From Pseudomonadota bacterium (lineage in GTDB: Bacteria > Pseudomonadota > Gammaproteobacteria > Burkholderiales > Burkholderiaceae_C), in contig JAFAGF010000179.1 in assembly GCA_023422975.1 (NCBI GenBank), forward strand, positions 1-7,762: a DNA stretch of 7,762 nucleotides. Reading direction: 5' to 3'. The notes beneath the pieces were generated by a model. That model was not told the DNA's origin, made no database searches, and saw only the letters and a program-made list of their open reading frames with translations. The translations under genes and the position numbers were made by a program. Position 1 is the first letter of the stretch. Every line of letters starts with the position of its first letter. Positions 1 to 6,630 of this stretch are shown piece by piece.

Positions 1-2
1 GC

Positions 3-158
3 TCAGCGTGCATGCACCACGCTGGCATCGACTTCGCCGTAAACCGTGATGCCGCTGGGATTGCTGGCGGAGGTTTCAGACGGCTGGTAGTACTGCTGCT
101 GTGCGCAACCGCCCAGCGTGAGCGCGAGTGTGATGTAGAGAAGGTGAAGGTGTTTCAT
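3..158 (-). CDS. Small lipoprotein, 51 residues
   Basis: This is a complete small ORF from ATG at 158 to TGA at 3-5. The protein starts with a short basic segment (MKH), a hydrophobic stretch, and a lipobox LGGC at residues 15-18, so it should be cut by signal peptidase II before Cys18 and anchored as a lipoprotein of about 34 residues. After the cysteine come QQQYY and a Ser/Pro-rich linker. The C-terminus, ITVYGEVDASVVHAR, resembles the first beta-strand of Burkholderiales porins (the VTLYGxVDAG type). A purine-rich stretch (aaggggcaa) precedes the ATG. It lies 110 bases downstream of the beta-barrel gene on the same strand and may belong to that transcript. The function is unknown. The lipoprotein nature is well supported; a role is not. 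Confidence 0.68.
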   Translation of the reverse strand: MKHLHLLYITLALTLGGCAQQQYYQPSETSASNPSGITVYGEVDASVVHAR

Positions 159-268
159 GGCTTGCCCCTTGGAGGGTAGCCTAGCGGAAACACCACCGCT
201 GTGGCGTAAGCAGGCGTATCAACGTGGCGGTGAATATGCCCCTGGGTTGGGTTGCTCCGGGTGCTCGT

Positions 269-1192
269 CTAAAACGGAATGCGTATATGGGCCACCGCGC
301 TGGTGTAGCGGTAGCTGGTGTCACCGCCATTGAGGCTGGAGGCGTGGTCTTTGCTGCTGCTGATACCGACTTTCCACTGGATGGCAGCACGGTGTGGAGA
401 GGAGAGGTACAAGCCCCAGTGCCACAAGCGCTGGCCTTGGCCTTCAATGTATTGGCGGCCCCAGTCGGCATTGGCGCTGATGACGAGGTGGTCGCTGACG
501 GCCTTCTTCCACAGCAGGCCCAGCGCGGCTTCCCGAAAGCGCTCGGGCGCAAAGTACGCGCCTTGGTAGGGCTTGCTGTTTTGATAATGGCGCGTGATGG
601 CGTAGGCGTACCAGCCTTGGGGCTCGTGCAGGGTGAATGTCCAGCGGCTGCGCAGCACATCGCGCCGGTTGTCATCCGAAAACCAGGTACTGCCTGCAGC
701 CAGGCCCAGGCTCAAGCGTGGGTGAAGCTGGTGATCCAGTACCGCAACTGCTGTGGTGGCGGTGAGGCCACGCTCAAGTCCGCGCTGCGAGTTGACGACA
801 TCGCGCTCCACACTCATGCCTGCTGCAGTTTGGGCGGTGAACTGGTACATGCCGTCCCACGCGCCCACGATGTGGCTGTGTGCAGCGCTGCGGTTCAGCC
901 CGACGCGGCCATTGCTGTTCCATGCGCCCTGCTGCGCGCGATGGGTGAGGTAGAGGCTGCGCCCGGTGGCGGACCAGTCGTTGATGCTGTAGTGCTGCCA
1001 AGCAGCGCGCAGGCCCCAGCCGTTGGCAGCCTCGTATTGGGCCCAGGGCTTGTATTCGCGAAAACCGTCGGAGTCGTCGCTGGCATCGATGCCTGTAGAG
1101 ACGTGTTGCGCGGCAGGTGCTTGGCTGTGTGCTGCGCTGGCTGCCAGCAGCAAGGTGGTTGCCAGCAAGGTGGCAGGAAAGGAATGGCTCAT
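269..1192 (-). CDS. Outer-membrane beta-barrel protein, probable partner of the GT2 glycosyltransferase
   Basis: The protein has 307 residues from ATG at 1192. This start is fixed by a GGGGA ribosome binding site five bases upstream (1198-1202) and a following signal peptide: residues 1-23 have a hydrophobic core and a likely cleavage after AHS. The mature part is a run of alternating strands rich in Trp, Tyr and Gly (for example GWYAYAITRHY, RLWHWGLYLSS), and it ends in Phe (HIRIPF), the usual signal for BAM-dependent insertion. No TPR region is visible, so it is much shorter than PgaA or BcsC although it resembles their C-terminal barrels in style. Its start overlaps the stop of the glycosyltransferase gene by four bases (ATGA), which points to translational coupling and a shared role, perhaps polysaccharide export. 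A YaiO-like barrel is an alternative. The family assignment is inference. Confidence 0.72.
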   Translation of the reverse strand: MSHSFPATLLATTLLLAASAAHSQAPAAQHVSTGIDASDDSDGFREYKPWAQYEAANGWGLRAAWQHYSINDWSATGRSLYLTHRAQQGAWNSNGRVGLNRSAAHSHIVGAWDGMYQFTAQTAAGMSVERDVVNSQRGLERGLTATTAVAVLDHQLHPRLSLGLAAGSTWFSDDNRRDVLRSRWTFTLHEPQGWYAYAITRHYQNSKPYQGAYFAPERFREAALGLLWKKAVSDHLVISANADWGRQYIEGQGQRLWHWGLYLSSPHRAAIQWKVGISSSKDHASSLNGGDTSYRYTSAVAHIRIPF

Positions 1193-2643
1193 TTGGTTCC
1201 CCAGCTCTTGGTACGGCTGATGATTTCTTTGCAGTAGCCCCAGACGCATGCAGGCTGCAGTACTACGCTGTAGAACAAGGCGTAAATTACAAAGCCCAGT
1301 GGATTGCGGCGTACTTTCAAATCTTGCTCGCGGAACATGCCCGCTTGGATGTGAAACATTAAATAGTTCACCAACATGGCCAGTGGCAGCACCAGCAACG
1401 TCATGGGGCCTGCAATCCAGTAAATACCGAACAGGGCCAGAATCATTCCTGGCACAAAGGCGAAGGTGAACACCAGATCCATATAGGGGAACAACAGGTT
1501 CCACCAGATGAACAGCGTGGTCATGCGTGGCTTGAATAGCAACTGCCAGTGCAGTTTGAAGGCTTCCACCAGTCCGCGCGACCAGCGTTGGCGTTGGCGA
1601 ATGAATTGCAGCCAGGTTTCAGGGGCATTGGTGAAGAGGCAGGCGTTCTCTGCAAAGCCAACGCGGTAGCCGGCTTTGAGGATCCCCCACGTCAGCACAA
1701 TGTCTTCGCCCACGGTATGCGGCCAGCCGCCCAGCTGGCGCAGCACTTGGGTGTCATAGACCGAGAAGGCACCTTGGGCCACCAGGGTGCCGTGGTAGAG
1801 GCTTTGCAGGCGCTTGATGGCGGCAATACCGTGGAAGTAATCCCACTCCTGCACCTTGGTGACCAGGTTGACGCGGGAGTTGCGCACCAGCACGGCACCT
1901 GCAACCGCACGGGTGTTGGCGGGGTCGCTGAGGTAGCGGCGAATCAGGTTGGCCAGCGCGTTTTTGTAGAGGTAAGAGTCACCATCGACCGTGAGCGTCA
2001 GGCTGGTGTTGACCAGCTCCAGGGCTTTGGTCAGCGCGCGGGCCTTGCCTACGTTCTGGCCCATATCCAAGACTTGCAGCCATGGGTAGGAGACGGTGCC
2101 CAGCAATTCCAAGGTGTTGTCACTGGAGCCGTCATTGACGACGATGACTTTCAGCTCGCCCGGGTAGTTGTTGCGATCAATGCTCTCGAGCGTACCCAGA
2201 ATACTGGCCGACTCGTTATACGCAGCCACCAGGATGGTGATAGGGGGCAGGCGATCATGCAAGGACTGTGCGGCAAAGCGGGGGCGGCGATCCAGCAGCA
2301 AGCTGATGACCAAAAAAGCATTCATAAACCCCGGCACCACGGCAATGCCGTAGACCACCAGATGGGCCAGCACGGTGCCGGTCACGGTGGTGAGGTCATC
2401 GATCCAGCGCTCGGCCATGGCGGTGGCCATCCAGCCCCACAAAATGCCGCCCAGCAAGGCCAGCGCGAACTTTGCGTGCACCGGCAAATACCAGCGATGT
2501 CTGCGCGGATCCTGTGGAGGAAGTGGCGCAGACTGCTGGTCATGTCCTGAAGGTGGCACCCGGATGCTGGAAGTTGGTTCACCGGAGCGGGTGCGAAAAA
2601 TGTCGTTTTGGAACTCGGGAGAAAAACGGACGGAGAGGCTCAT
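1189..2643 (-). CDS. GT2 processive glycosyltransferase, PgaC/chitin/hyaluronan synthase-like
   Basis: This inner-membrane polysaccharide synthase has 484 residues from ATG at 2643. It has a hydrophilic N-terminal tail, two hydrophobic segments (about residues 57-78 and 89-117), a cytoplasmic GT-A domain, then four or five hydrophobic segments near the C-terminus. The GT2 signatures are all present: ILVAAYNES, VVNDGSSD (Asp171), TVDGDS (Asp220, Asp222), GED (Asp314, likely catalytic base) and QRQRW (350-354), the form of the Q..RW motif in processive beta-glycan synthases. The sugar cannot be read from sequence; poly-N-acetylglucosamine is the closest guess. The frame stays open upstream to a TTG at 2703 (504 residues), and neither start has a clear ribosome binding site. 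The stop overlaps the beta-barrel gene start. No deacetylase or PgaD-like gene is next to it. Confidence 0.88.
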   Translation of the reverse strand: MSLSVRFSPEFQNDIFRTRSGEPTSSIRVPPSGHDQQSAPLPPQDPRRHRWYLPVHAKFALALLGGILWGWMATAMAERWIDDLTTVTGTVLAHLVVYGIAVVPGFMNAFLVISLLLDRRPRFAAQSLHDRLPPITILVAAYNESASILGTLESIDRNNYPGELKVIVVNDGSSDNTLELLGTVSYPWLQVLDMGQNVGKARALTKALELVNTSLTLTVDGDSYLYKNALANLIRRYLSDPANTRAVAGAVLVRNSRVNLVTKVQEWDYFHGIAAIKRLQSLYHGTLVAQGAFSVYDTQVLRQLGGWPHTVGEDIVLTWGILKAGYRVGFAENACLFTNAPETWLQFIRQRQRWSRGLVEAFKLHWQLLFKPRMTTLFIWWNLLFPYMDLVFTFAFVPGMILALFGIYWIAGPMTLLVLPLAMLVNYLMFHIQAGMFREQDLKVRRNPLGFVIYALFYSVVLQPACVWGYCKEIISRTKSWGTK

Positions 2644-2789
2644 TGCGTGGCAGCGAAAGCAGATGGCGGAGATGTTCTTATGGCCGTCAGTCTGGTCTGA
2701 CAAAGTTTTAAGAAAAAACCTATTTCAAATGCTTTATTAATTGAGTAATCGAATTGATGTGGCGAGTTTAGGATTCAAAAAAAAGTAGC

Positions 2790-2819
2790 GCTCTACCGTT
2801 GATCGCTAGGCCTTGTCAA
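2790..2819 (-). promoter_or_regulatory. Possible sigma70 promoter of the glycosyltransferase operon
   Basis: On the minus strand a perfect -35 hexamer TTGACA occupies 2819-2814. Eighteen bases further is TAGAGC (2795-2790), a weak -10 with about three of six consensus bases. It points toward the glycosyltransferase gene and would give a leader of roughly 140 bases. The -35 is good and the -10 is poor, so the exact promoter is uncertain. Confidence 0.35.
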
Positions 2820-2825
2820 GATTTG

Positions 2826-2851
2826 TCACCTGGGTTTTTCACGCCAGGTCA
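2826..2851. promoter_or_regulatory. Inverted repeat, possible operator
   Basis: TCACCTGG (2826-2833) and CCAGGTCA (2844-2851) form a dyad with seven of eight positions paired and a 10-base spacer. It sits just upstream of the candidate TTGACA -35 of the glycosyltransferase gene, where an activator could bind. It has no T-run that would make it a terminator. The binding protein is unknown. Confidence 0.35.
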
Positions 2852-2880
2852 GCAGCAGGCATGCGTCAAGAGGACGATAT

Positions 2881-2903
2881 AAAAAAGCCCGCGTGATGCG
2901 GGC
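2881..2903 (-). terminator. Rho-independent terminator of miaA
   Basis: On the minus strand GCCCGC-ATCAC-GCGGGC forms a perfect 6-bp GC stem with a 5-base loop (2903-2887), followed directly by six T (2886-2881). It begins about 50 bases after the miaA stop and separates that transcription unit from the glycosyltransferase operon. Confidence 0.9.
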
Positions 2904-2955
2904 CGGGGGCAGTTTCGCAAGGCAAAGCGTTGCGGTTTGAGGTGCCGCTGCTGGT

Positions 2956-3945
2956 TTATTTCAAACTGGCCAAGGCGGCTTGCACCACCTGCATGGTGGC
3001 CAGCGGGTCGTCACAGGCAATGGGATGTCGCTGGGGCATGCTGCGTAGCCAGGTGATTTGGCGCTTGGCCAGCTGGCGCGTAGCAGCAATGCCTTTTTCA
3101 CGCACCAGGTGCATGTTGATGCTGGCCGTGCCCTTGCGCTCTTGCCAGTCCAGCTCTTCCCAGACTTGGCGATAGCCCACGCAGCGCATGCTGGGCAGGT
3201 CGGGGTTGAGGTCACCGCGCGCGCGCAGGGTTTTTACTTCGTCGATAAAACCGGCGTCCAGCATGGTGTCGTAACGCTGGGCAATGCGTGCATGCAACCA
3301 GGCCCGGTCATTGGGTTCTAAAGAAAAAAGCGTGCAATCGAAGGCGGGGCTTGCGTCAGCAGCTCGCTTTTTTGCGTTGTGAAAGCTGGAAAGTGGCTGG
3401 CCCGACACATGCCAGACTTCCAGTGCGCGTTGAATGCGCTGGCTGTCAGCCGGGGCCAGACGTGCCGCCGTTTCGGGGTCGACCTTGGCCAGTTCGGCAT
3501 GCATGGCGGGCCAGCCACGTTCTGCGGCTTGGGCATCAATTTGGGCACGTACCTCGGGATCAGCGGCGGGCATTTCATCAATGCCGTCGAACAGGGCTTT
3601 GAAGTACAGCATGGTGCCGCCCACGAGCAGTGGGATGGCGCCGCGCGCGCGGATTTCTGCCGCCAAGCGCTGGGTGTCTTGCACAAACTCAGCGGCGCTG
3701 TAGGACTGCAGGGGATCGAGAATGTCGATCAGGTGGTGCGGTACGGCGGCTTGCTCGTCGCGGGTGGGTTTGGCGGTGCCAATGTCCATGCCGCGATAGA
3801 CCAAGGCCGAATCCACGCTGATGATTTCACTGGCTTGGCCGCGCTGGGACAGTACAGCGGCCAGCGCCAAAGCAGCATTGGTTTTGCCGGATGCGGTGGG
3901 GCCAGCAATGGCAATGCAGGGCAGGGGAGAGGTGGAAGCAGTCAA
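2956..3945 (-). CDS. miaA: tRNA dimethylallyltransferase MiaA
   Basis: MiaA transfers a dimethylallyl group from DMAPP to N6 of A37 in tRNAs that read UNN codons, the first step of ms2i6A formation in the cytoplasm. With the start used here the protein has 329 residues, close to the usual 310-330. Visible motifs are the P-loop GPTASGKT (15-22), [17 protein letters not shown] with catalytic-region Asp45, [11 protein letters not shown] with Thr111, RIQRALEV and AKRQITWLR near the end. The start is uncertain: no ATG precedes the P-loop. TTG at 3945 gives [17 protein letters not shown], which fits the family; TTG at 3993, three bases after the stop of the MFS gene, would add 16 residues. Neither has a clear Shine-Dalgarno, so expression may depend on translation of the upstream gene. 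The usual mutL and hfq neighbours are not in the window. Confidence 0.95.
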   Translation of the reverse strand: MTASTSPLPCIAIAGPTASGKTNAALALAAVLSQRGQASEIISVDSALVYRGMDIGTAKPTRDEQAAVPHHLIDILDPLQSYSAAEFVQDTQRLAAEIRARGAIPLLVGGTMLYFKALFDGIDEMPAADPEVRAQIDAQAAERGWPAMHAELAKVDPETAARLAPADSQRIQRALEVWHVSGQPLSSFHNAKKRAADASPAFDCTLFSLEPNDRAWLHARIAQRYDTMLDAGFIDEVKTLRARGDLNPDLPSMRCVGYRQVWEELDWQERKGTASINMHLVREKGIAATRQLAKRQITWLRSMPQRHPIACDDPLATMQVVQAALASLK

Positions 3946-3996
3946 GATGGCAAAGGGGCAAACGTTCAGACCAAGTAGCGCCTGCCAAGCCAAGCT

Positions 3997-5187
3997 TTAA
4001 GGAGCGCTGGGCACGCCATGGCGGCGCACCAGCGTGCATGATGCCAAGGCTGCAGCCAAACACCAGAAGCCCAGCCCGAAAACCAAGGGGTACACAGTGC
4101 CATTGAAGCTGCGGCCCAGCAGCTGGCCCGTCGCAAACGCAAACAGCATCATGATGAAACCATTCAAGGCCGATGCCATGCCTGCCGCCTTGGGAAAGGC
4201 ACTGACGGCACCGCTTTGACCGCAGGGTTGCTGGATACCGTGGGCAATCGGAAACAGCAAGCAAGCGTAGGCATAGGCCCAGGGGTTGCGTACCTCCAGC
4301 AATGCCAATCCCAGTAACAAGGCTGCGCACAGCACGGCCAGCCCACCAGCAACGGCCACGGTGTTGCGCACGCCCCAGCGCGGCAGCAGACGGCGGCACA
4401 GCATGGTGCCGCCGATGTAGATCACCCCGTTGGCGGCCAGCAGCCAGCCGACGTGGGTGGCGCTCCAGCCCAGCGCCTGGGTGAAAACAAAGGGAGCGGC
4501 CGTCAAAAAGACCACCAAGCCACCGTACGAACTGGTGGTAGTGGCGGAATAGGCCAAGAAGGTCGGGTGGCGCAGAATTTCCCCCCAACAGCCCAGCAAG
4601 CGCTGCGGGCGCAGCGCATGCGGGTTGAAGTGCTGCACGCTTTCCTGAAAGCGCAGCCACACCAGCAGCCAGGAGGCAGCACCCACGACAGACAGGGCCA
4701 CCATGGTGGAGCGCCAGCCCATGTGCTGCGCCAGCCAACTGCCGATCAAGGGGCTGCAGCAGGCCAGCACGCCCAGGCCGGATAGCGCCTTGGACATGAC
4801 GTGGGTGCCTTCCACGGGGTTGTACAAATCACGCACGATGGCGCGCGCCGCCATGACCACGGCCCCCAGTGCCGCGCCTTGCACGGTGCGCCAGGCGATC
4901 AAGGCATCCATGTGTGGAGCCAGTGCGCAGCCCACGGCAGCCAGCACATACAAGCCAATGCCGGCCAGCAAGATGGGGCGGCGGCCCCAGCGGTCGGATG
5001 CTGGCCCCCAAGCCAGTTGCGAGCAACCAAATGCCAGAATCAACGCGTAAAACGTGCTTTGGGTTTGGGCAACAGAGGCATCCAGCTGCTGGGCCAGCTG
5101 TGGCATGGCGGGCAGGTACAGATCGGTCGTCAGTGGCTGAAAGCCCAGCAGCAATGCAAGCAAGCCAATGACAAAAACGGGAGACAT
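3997..5187 (-). CDS. Bcr/CflA-family MFS drug-resistance exporter
   Basis: This inner-membrane proton antiporter has 396 residues from ATG at 5187, with about twelve hydrophobic segments. Family signatures include TTDLYLPAMP at the end of the first helix (20-29), the MFS loop motif GPASDRWGRRP (61-71), ARAIVRDLY (114-122) and SPLIGSWL (145-152). Together these are typical of the Bcr/CflA subfamily, whose members export compounds such as bicyclomycin or chloramphenicol or serve as general metabolite exporters; the substrate here cannot be told. The frame continues upstream to GTG at 5229 and TTG at 5256, but homologues usually begin just before the first helix, so ATG at 5187 is preferred despite a weak ribosome binding site. 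It ends next to miaA and is probably cotranscribed with it. It is divergent from the methylglyoxal synthase-like gene. Confidence 0.9.
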   Translation of the reverse strand: MSPVFVIGLLALLLGFQPLTTDLYLPAMPQLAQQLDASVAQTQSTFYALILAFGCSQLAWGPASDRWGRRPILLAGIGLYVLAAVGCALAPHMDALIAWRTVQGAALGAVVMAARAIVRDLYNPVEGTHVMSKALSGLGVLACCSPLIGSWLAQHMGWRSTMVALSVVGAASWLLVWLRFQESVQHFNPHALRPQRLLGCWGEILRHPTFLAYSATTTSSYGGLVVFLTAAPFVFTQALGWSATHVGWLLAANGVIYIGGTMLCRRLLPRWGVRNTVAVAGGLAVLCAALLLGLALLEVRNPWAYAYACLLFPIAHGIQQPCGQSGAVSAFPKAAGMASALNGFIMMLFAFATGQLLGRSFNGTVYPLVFGLGFWCLAAALASCTLVRRHGVPSAP

Positions 5188-5298
5188 GGCCGCAGGCGAT
5201 GCCACGGCAGAAGAGGGAGAAGCAGACACAAAAAACCAATACCTGAGAGCCAACAAAGTGCCACCGATCAGCGGCGTATGCAGGCTAGCAGAAGCAAT

Positions 5299-5327
5299 TT
5301 GGCGTGGTGTCGCTTAGTTCGTACACT
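5299..5327 (+). promoter_or_regulatory. Putative sigma70 promoter for the methylglyoxal synthase-like gene
   Basis: TTGGCG (5299-5304) and TACACT (5322-5327) are separated by exactly 17 bases and each matches four of six consensus positions. Transcription would start near 5334 and leave a leader of about 210 bases before the gene. Spacing and direction are good; the hexamers are moderate. Confidence 0.45.
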
Positions 5328-5354
5328 TGCCAAAAAAGGCCTTGGTGCAGATGC

Positions 5355-5388
5355 AGCAAGCGCTGGTAGCTATGGATTTTGTGGTGCT
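5355..5388. repeat. Possible degenerate copy of a Comamonadaceae intergenic repeat
   Basis: The stretch containing gcaagcgctggtagctat followed by a T-rich segment resembles a motif (AAGCGCTAGCAGCTAT plus an A/T-rich tail) that I recall as very common between genes in Comamonadaceae. Only one imperfect copy is seen here, and recognition is from memory. Confidence 0.35.
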
Positions 5389-5534
5389 GGAGAAGGCCAG
5401 TGGCATGCCGCCGCTGGCCGCGAATTCGCTGCCCAACAGGCAGTCCGCAGCAACAGGTTGTCATTTTGAGGTCATGCGTTTGGGTCTATGCTTGGTGAGC
5501 GCGCCGATCACCTCCCCACGATCGCGCCGTTCTG

Positions 5535-5539
5535 AAGGA
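5535..5539 (+). promoter_or_regulatory. Ribosome binding site AAGGA
   Basis: A clear Shine-Dalgarno sequence. The spacing favours GTG at 5545 (five bases) over ATG at 5551 (eleven bases). The ATG at 5543 overlaps both but is followed immediately by TGA. Confidence 0.7.
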
Positions 5540-5544
5540 CATAT

Positions 5545-6420
5545 GTGACCATGCTGTTAGGTCTTGCTGCGAACCGACTCCACCACCAAACCGAAGATGC
5601 CGCGCTGTTTGCGCTGCTGCGCGCCTGTGAATCCGGCATGCGTGAGCTGAATCTGGGCCTGCATGCCGTGGGGCGCACGTACGACGCCATTGCCGCTGCC
5701 GACATGATGCACCGCTACACCGGCTTGGTGCGCTACCCCTATGGCCGTGAAGGCGGGCTGATGAAGCTGGTGGCGGAGGTGGTGGGCATGGGCGAGGGGC
5801 GCACGCTGGATGGCGCCATTTACCTGACCGACCCGGTGGATCCTTCGTCCATTTTCCCGGAAGCATTGGCCTTGAAGCGCCAGTGCGTGATCCACGGCAA
5901 ACCGTTTATCTCGACCGTGGCGACGGCGCGCGATTGGGTGGAGATGGAGCGCATGCACGCAGGCTTGGCGCGTGACCGCAATGCCGATCGCTTTCATGAC
6001 TTTGAAAGCCAGACGGTGGCGCTGATTGCGCACGATGCTATGAAGCCCGCCATGCTGGAGTTTGCGGCGCACAACTTTGATGTGCTCTCGCGCTTTAAGC
6101 GCCGCGTGGGTACGGGTACCACGGGCCAGAAGCTCAACGAACTGGCATGGAGCAAGGGCTGGCCTGCGGACAAGCCTTGGGTTGACCGCTATAACAGCGG
6201 CCCCTTGGGGGGCGATGCGCAAATTGCCGATCTGGTGCTGGAGCGCCGCTGTCAGCGCGCTATTTTCTTTGAAGACCCGCATGTCGCACGCCAGCATGAG
6301 GCAGACATTCAGCTGCTGGAGCGTGCTGTGACCACCGTCACGCACGAGGCCGTGTGCATCACCACGCCCAAGGTGGCGCAGCGCTGGTGCGATGCGGCAG
6401 CGCTGCGCGCGCAGCGTTAG
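5545..6420 (+). CDS. mgsA-like: Tandem methylglyoxal synthase-like protein (degenerate N-domain, intact C-domain)
   Basis: Methylglyoxal synthase converts dihydroxyacetone phosphate to methylglyoxal and phosphate in the cytoplasm. Known enzymes have about 150 residues; this one has 291 and contains the fold twice. The C-terminal domain (about 157-285) keeps every E. coli active-site position: HD..K (His163, Asp164, Lys167), TGTTG (190-194), SGP.GGD (Ser218, Asp224), FFEDP (Asp244), His251 and Asp254. The N-terminal domain (about 4-133) follows the same order but has NR for HD, VGRT for TGTT, YGRE for the MGGD segment, and Ile103 and Glu106 for the His and second Asp, so it is probably not catalytic. 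AAGGA at 5535-5539 lies five bases before GTG 5545 and eleven before ATG 5551; either may be the start. gldA follows 210 bases downstream on the same strand. Confidence 0.85.
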   Translation: MTMLLGLAANRLHHQTEDAALFALLRACESGMRELNLGLHAVGRTYDAIAAADMMHRYTGLVRYPYGREGGLMKLVAEVVGMGEGRTLDGAIYLTDPVDPSSIFPEALALKRQCVIHGKPFISTVATARDWVEMERMHAGLARDRNADRFHDFESQTVALIAHDAMKPAMLEFAAHNFDVLSRFKRRVGTGTTGQKLNELAWSKGWPADKPWVDRYNSGPLGGDAQIADLVLERRCQRAIFFEDPHVARQHEADIQLLERAVTTVTHEAVCITTPKVAQRWCDAAALRAQR

Positions 6421-6524
6421 TGCTCCGCGCGTGCTTCTGCCTAAGAGGAGCAGTCGTGTGGCATAGCCATGGAGTGCTGCTGCATTGCAAAGTGCCTGCG
6501 CCGGGGGCGTAAAACCGGCTGTAC

Positions 6525-6538
6525 TTGATGCGGATCAA
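6525..6538. promoter_or_regulatory. FNR/ANR-type binding site upstream of gldA
   Basis: TTGAT-GCGG-ATCAA is an exact match to the consensus of the FNR/ANR oxygen-sensing regulators (TTGAT-N4-ATCAA); flanking C and G extend the palindrome to 16 bases. Its centre is about 100 bases before the gldA ATG. No strong -10 lies at the classical -41.5 spacing; TAATAA at 6605-6610 is a possible -10 and would place the box near -85. Function is inferred from sequence. Confidence 0.6.
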
Positions 6539-6630
6539 GCGCAGCGCGTTTGCACCGCCCGCAGGCTTGGCGCAGCGCCTGTACTGGGGCACCATGGAAA
6601 ACCCTAATAAAACAACTACTAGGTGCTTTC

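Larger units (their letters stand above)
2644..2955. other. Intergenic region between miaA and the glycosyltransferase gene
   Basis: About 310 bases with no convincing gene. The part at 2700-2790 is clearly richer in A and T than the flanking genes, as expected for a promoter and leader. From right to left it holds the miaA terminator, a dyad (2826-2851), a TTGACA-like -35 (2814-2819) and a T8 tract on the minus strand (2777-2784) preceded by a weak 4-bp hairpin. Confidence 0.7.
5188..5544. other. Divergent intergenic region and leader
   Basis: About 355 bases between the MFS gene and the methylglyoxal synthase-like gene. On the plus strand it holds a promoter-like pair (5299-5327), a repeat-like stretch (5355-5388), a small inverted repeat GGTGA/TCACC (5494-5512) and an AAGGA ribosome binding site (5535-5539). 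I could not find a convincing promoter for the MFS gene on the minus strand. No RNA gene is recognised. Confidence 0.6.

Noticed and set aside
183..200. AGCGG / CCGCT hairpin between the barrel and lipoprotein genes
   Set aside because: It is short, has an 8-base loop and lacks a T-run; there is no support for a terminator separating the two genes.
224..1237. Plus-strand open frame of 337 codons opposite the beta-barrel gene
   Set aside because: Low-complexity Ala/Val/Gly-rich translation with no domain. The opposite strand has a signal peptide, a ribosome binding site and a C-terminal Phe. It is a GC-rich shadow frame.
1549..2550. Plus-strand open frame of 333 codons opposite the glycosyltransferase
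   Set aside because: The opposite strand carries all GT2 motifs; this frame has none and no ribosome binding site.
5494..5512. GGTGA / TCACC hairpin in the leader, considered as a riboswitch or attenuator part
   Set aside because: The stem is only 5 bp, with no T-run and no recognisable riboswitch core.
5557..6345. Minus-strand open frame of 262 codons opposite the methylglyoxal synthase-like gene
   Set aside because: Translation is rich in His, Arg and Gln as expected from antisense of GC-rich coding sequence; the plus strand encodes recognisable domains.
6421..6452. Inverted repeat TGCTCC / GGAGCA just after the methylglyoxal synthase-like stop
   Set aside because: The loop is 20 bases and no T-run follows, so it is not convincing as a terminator.
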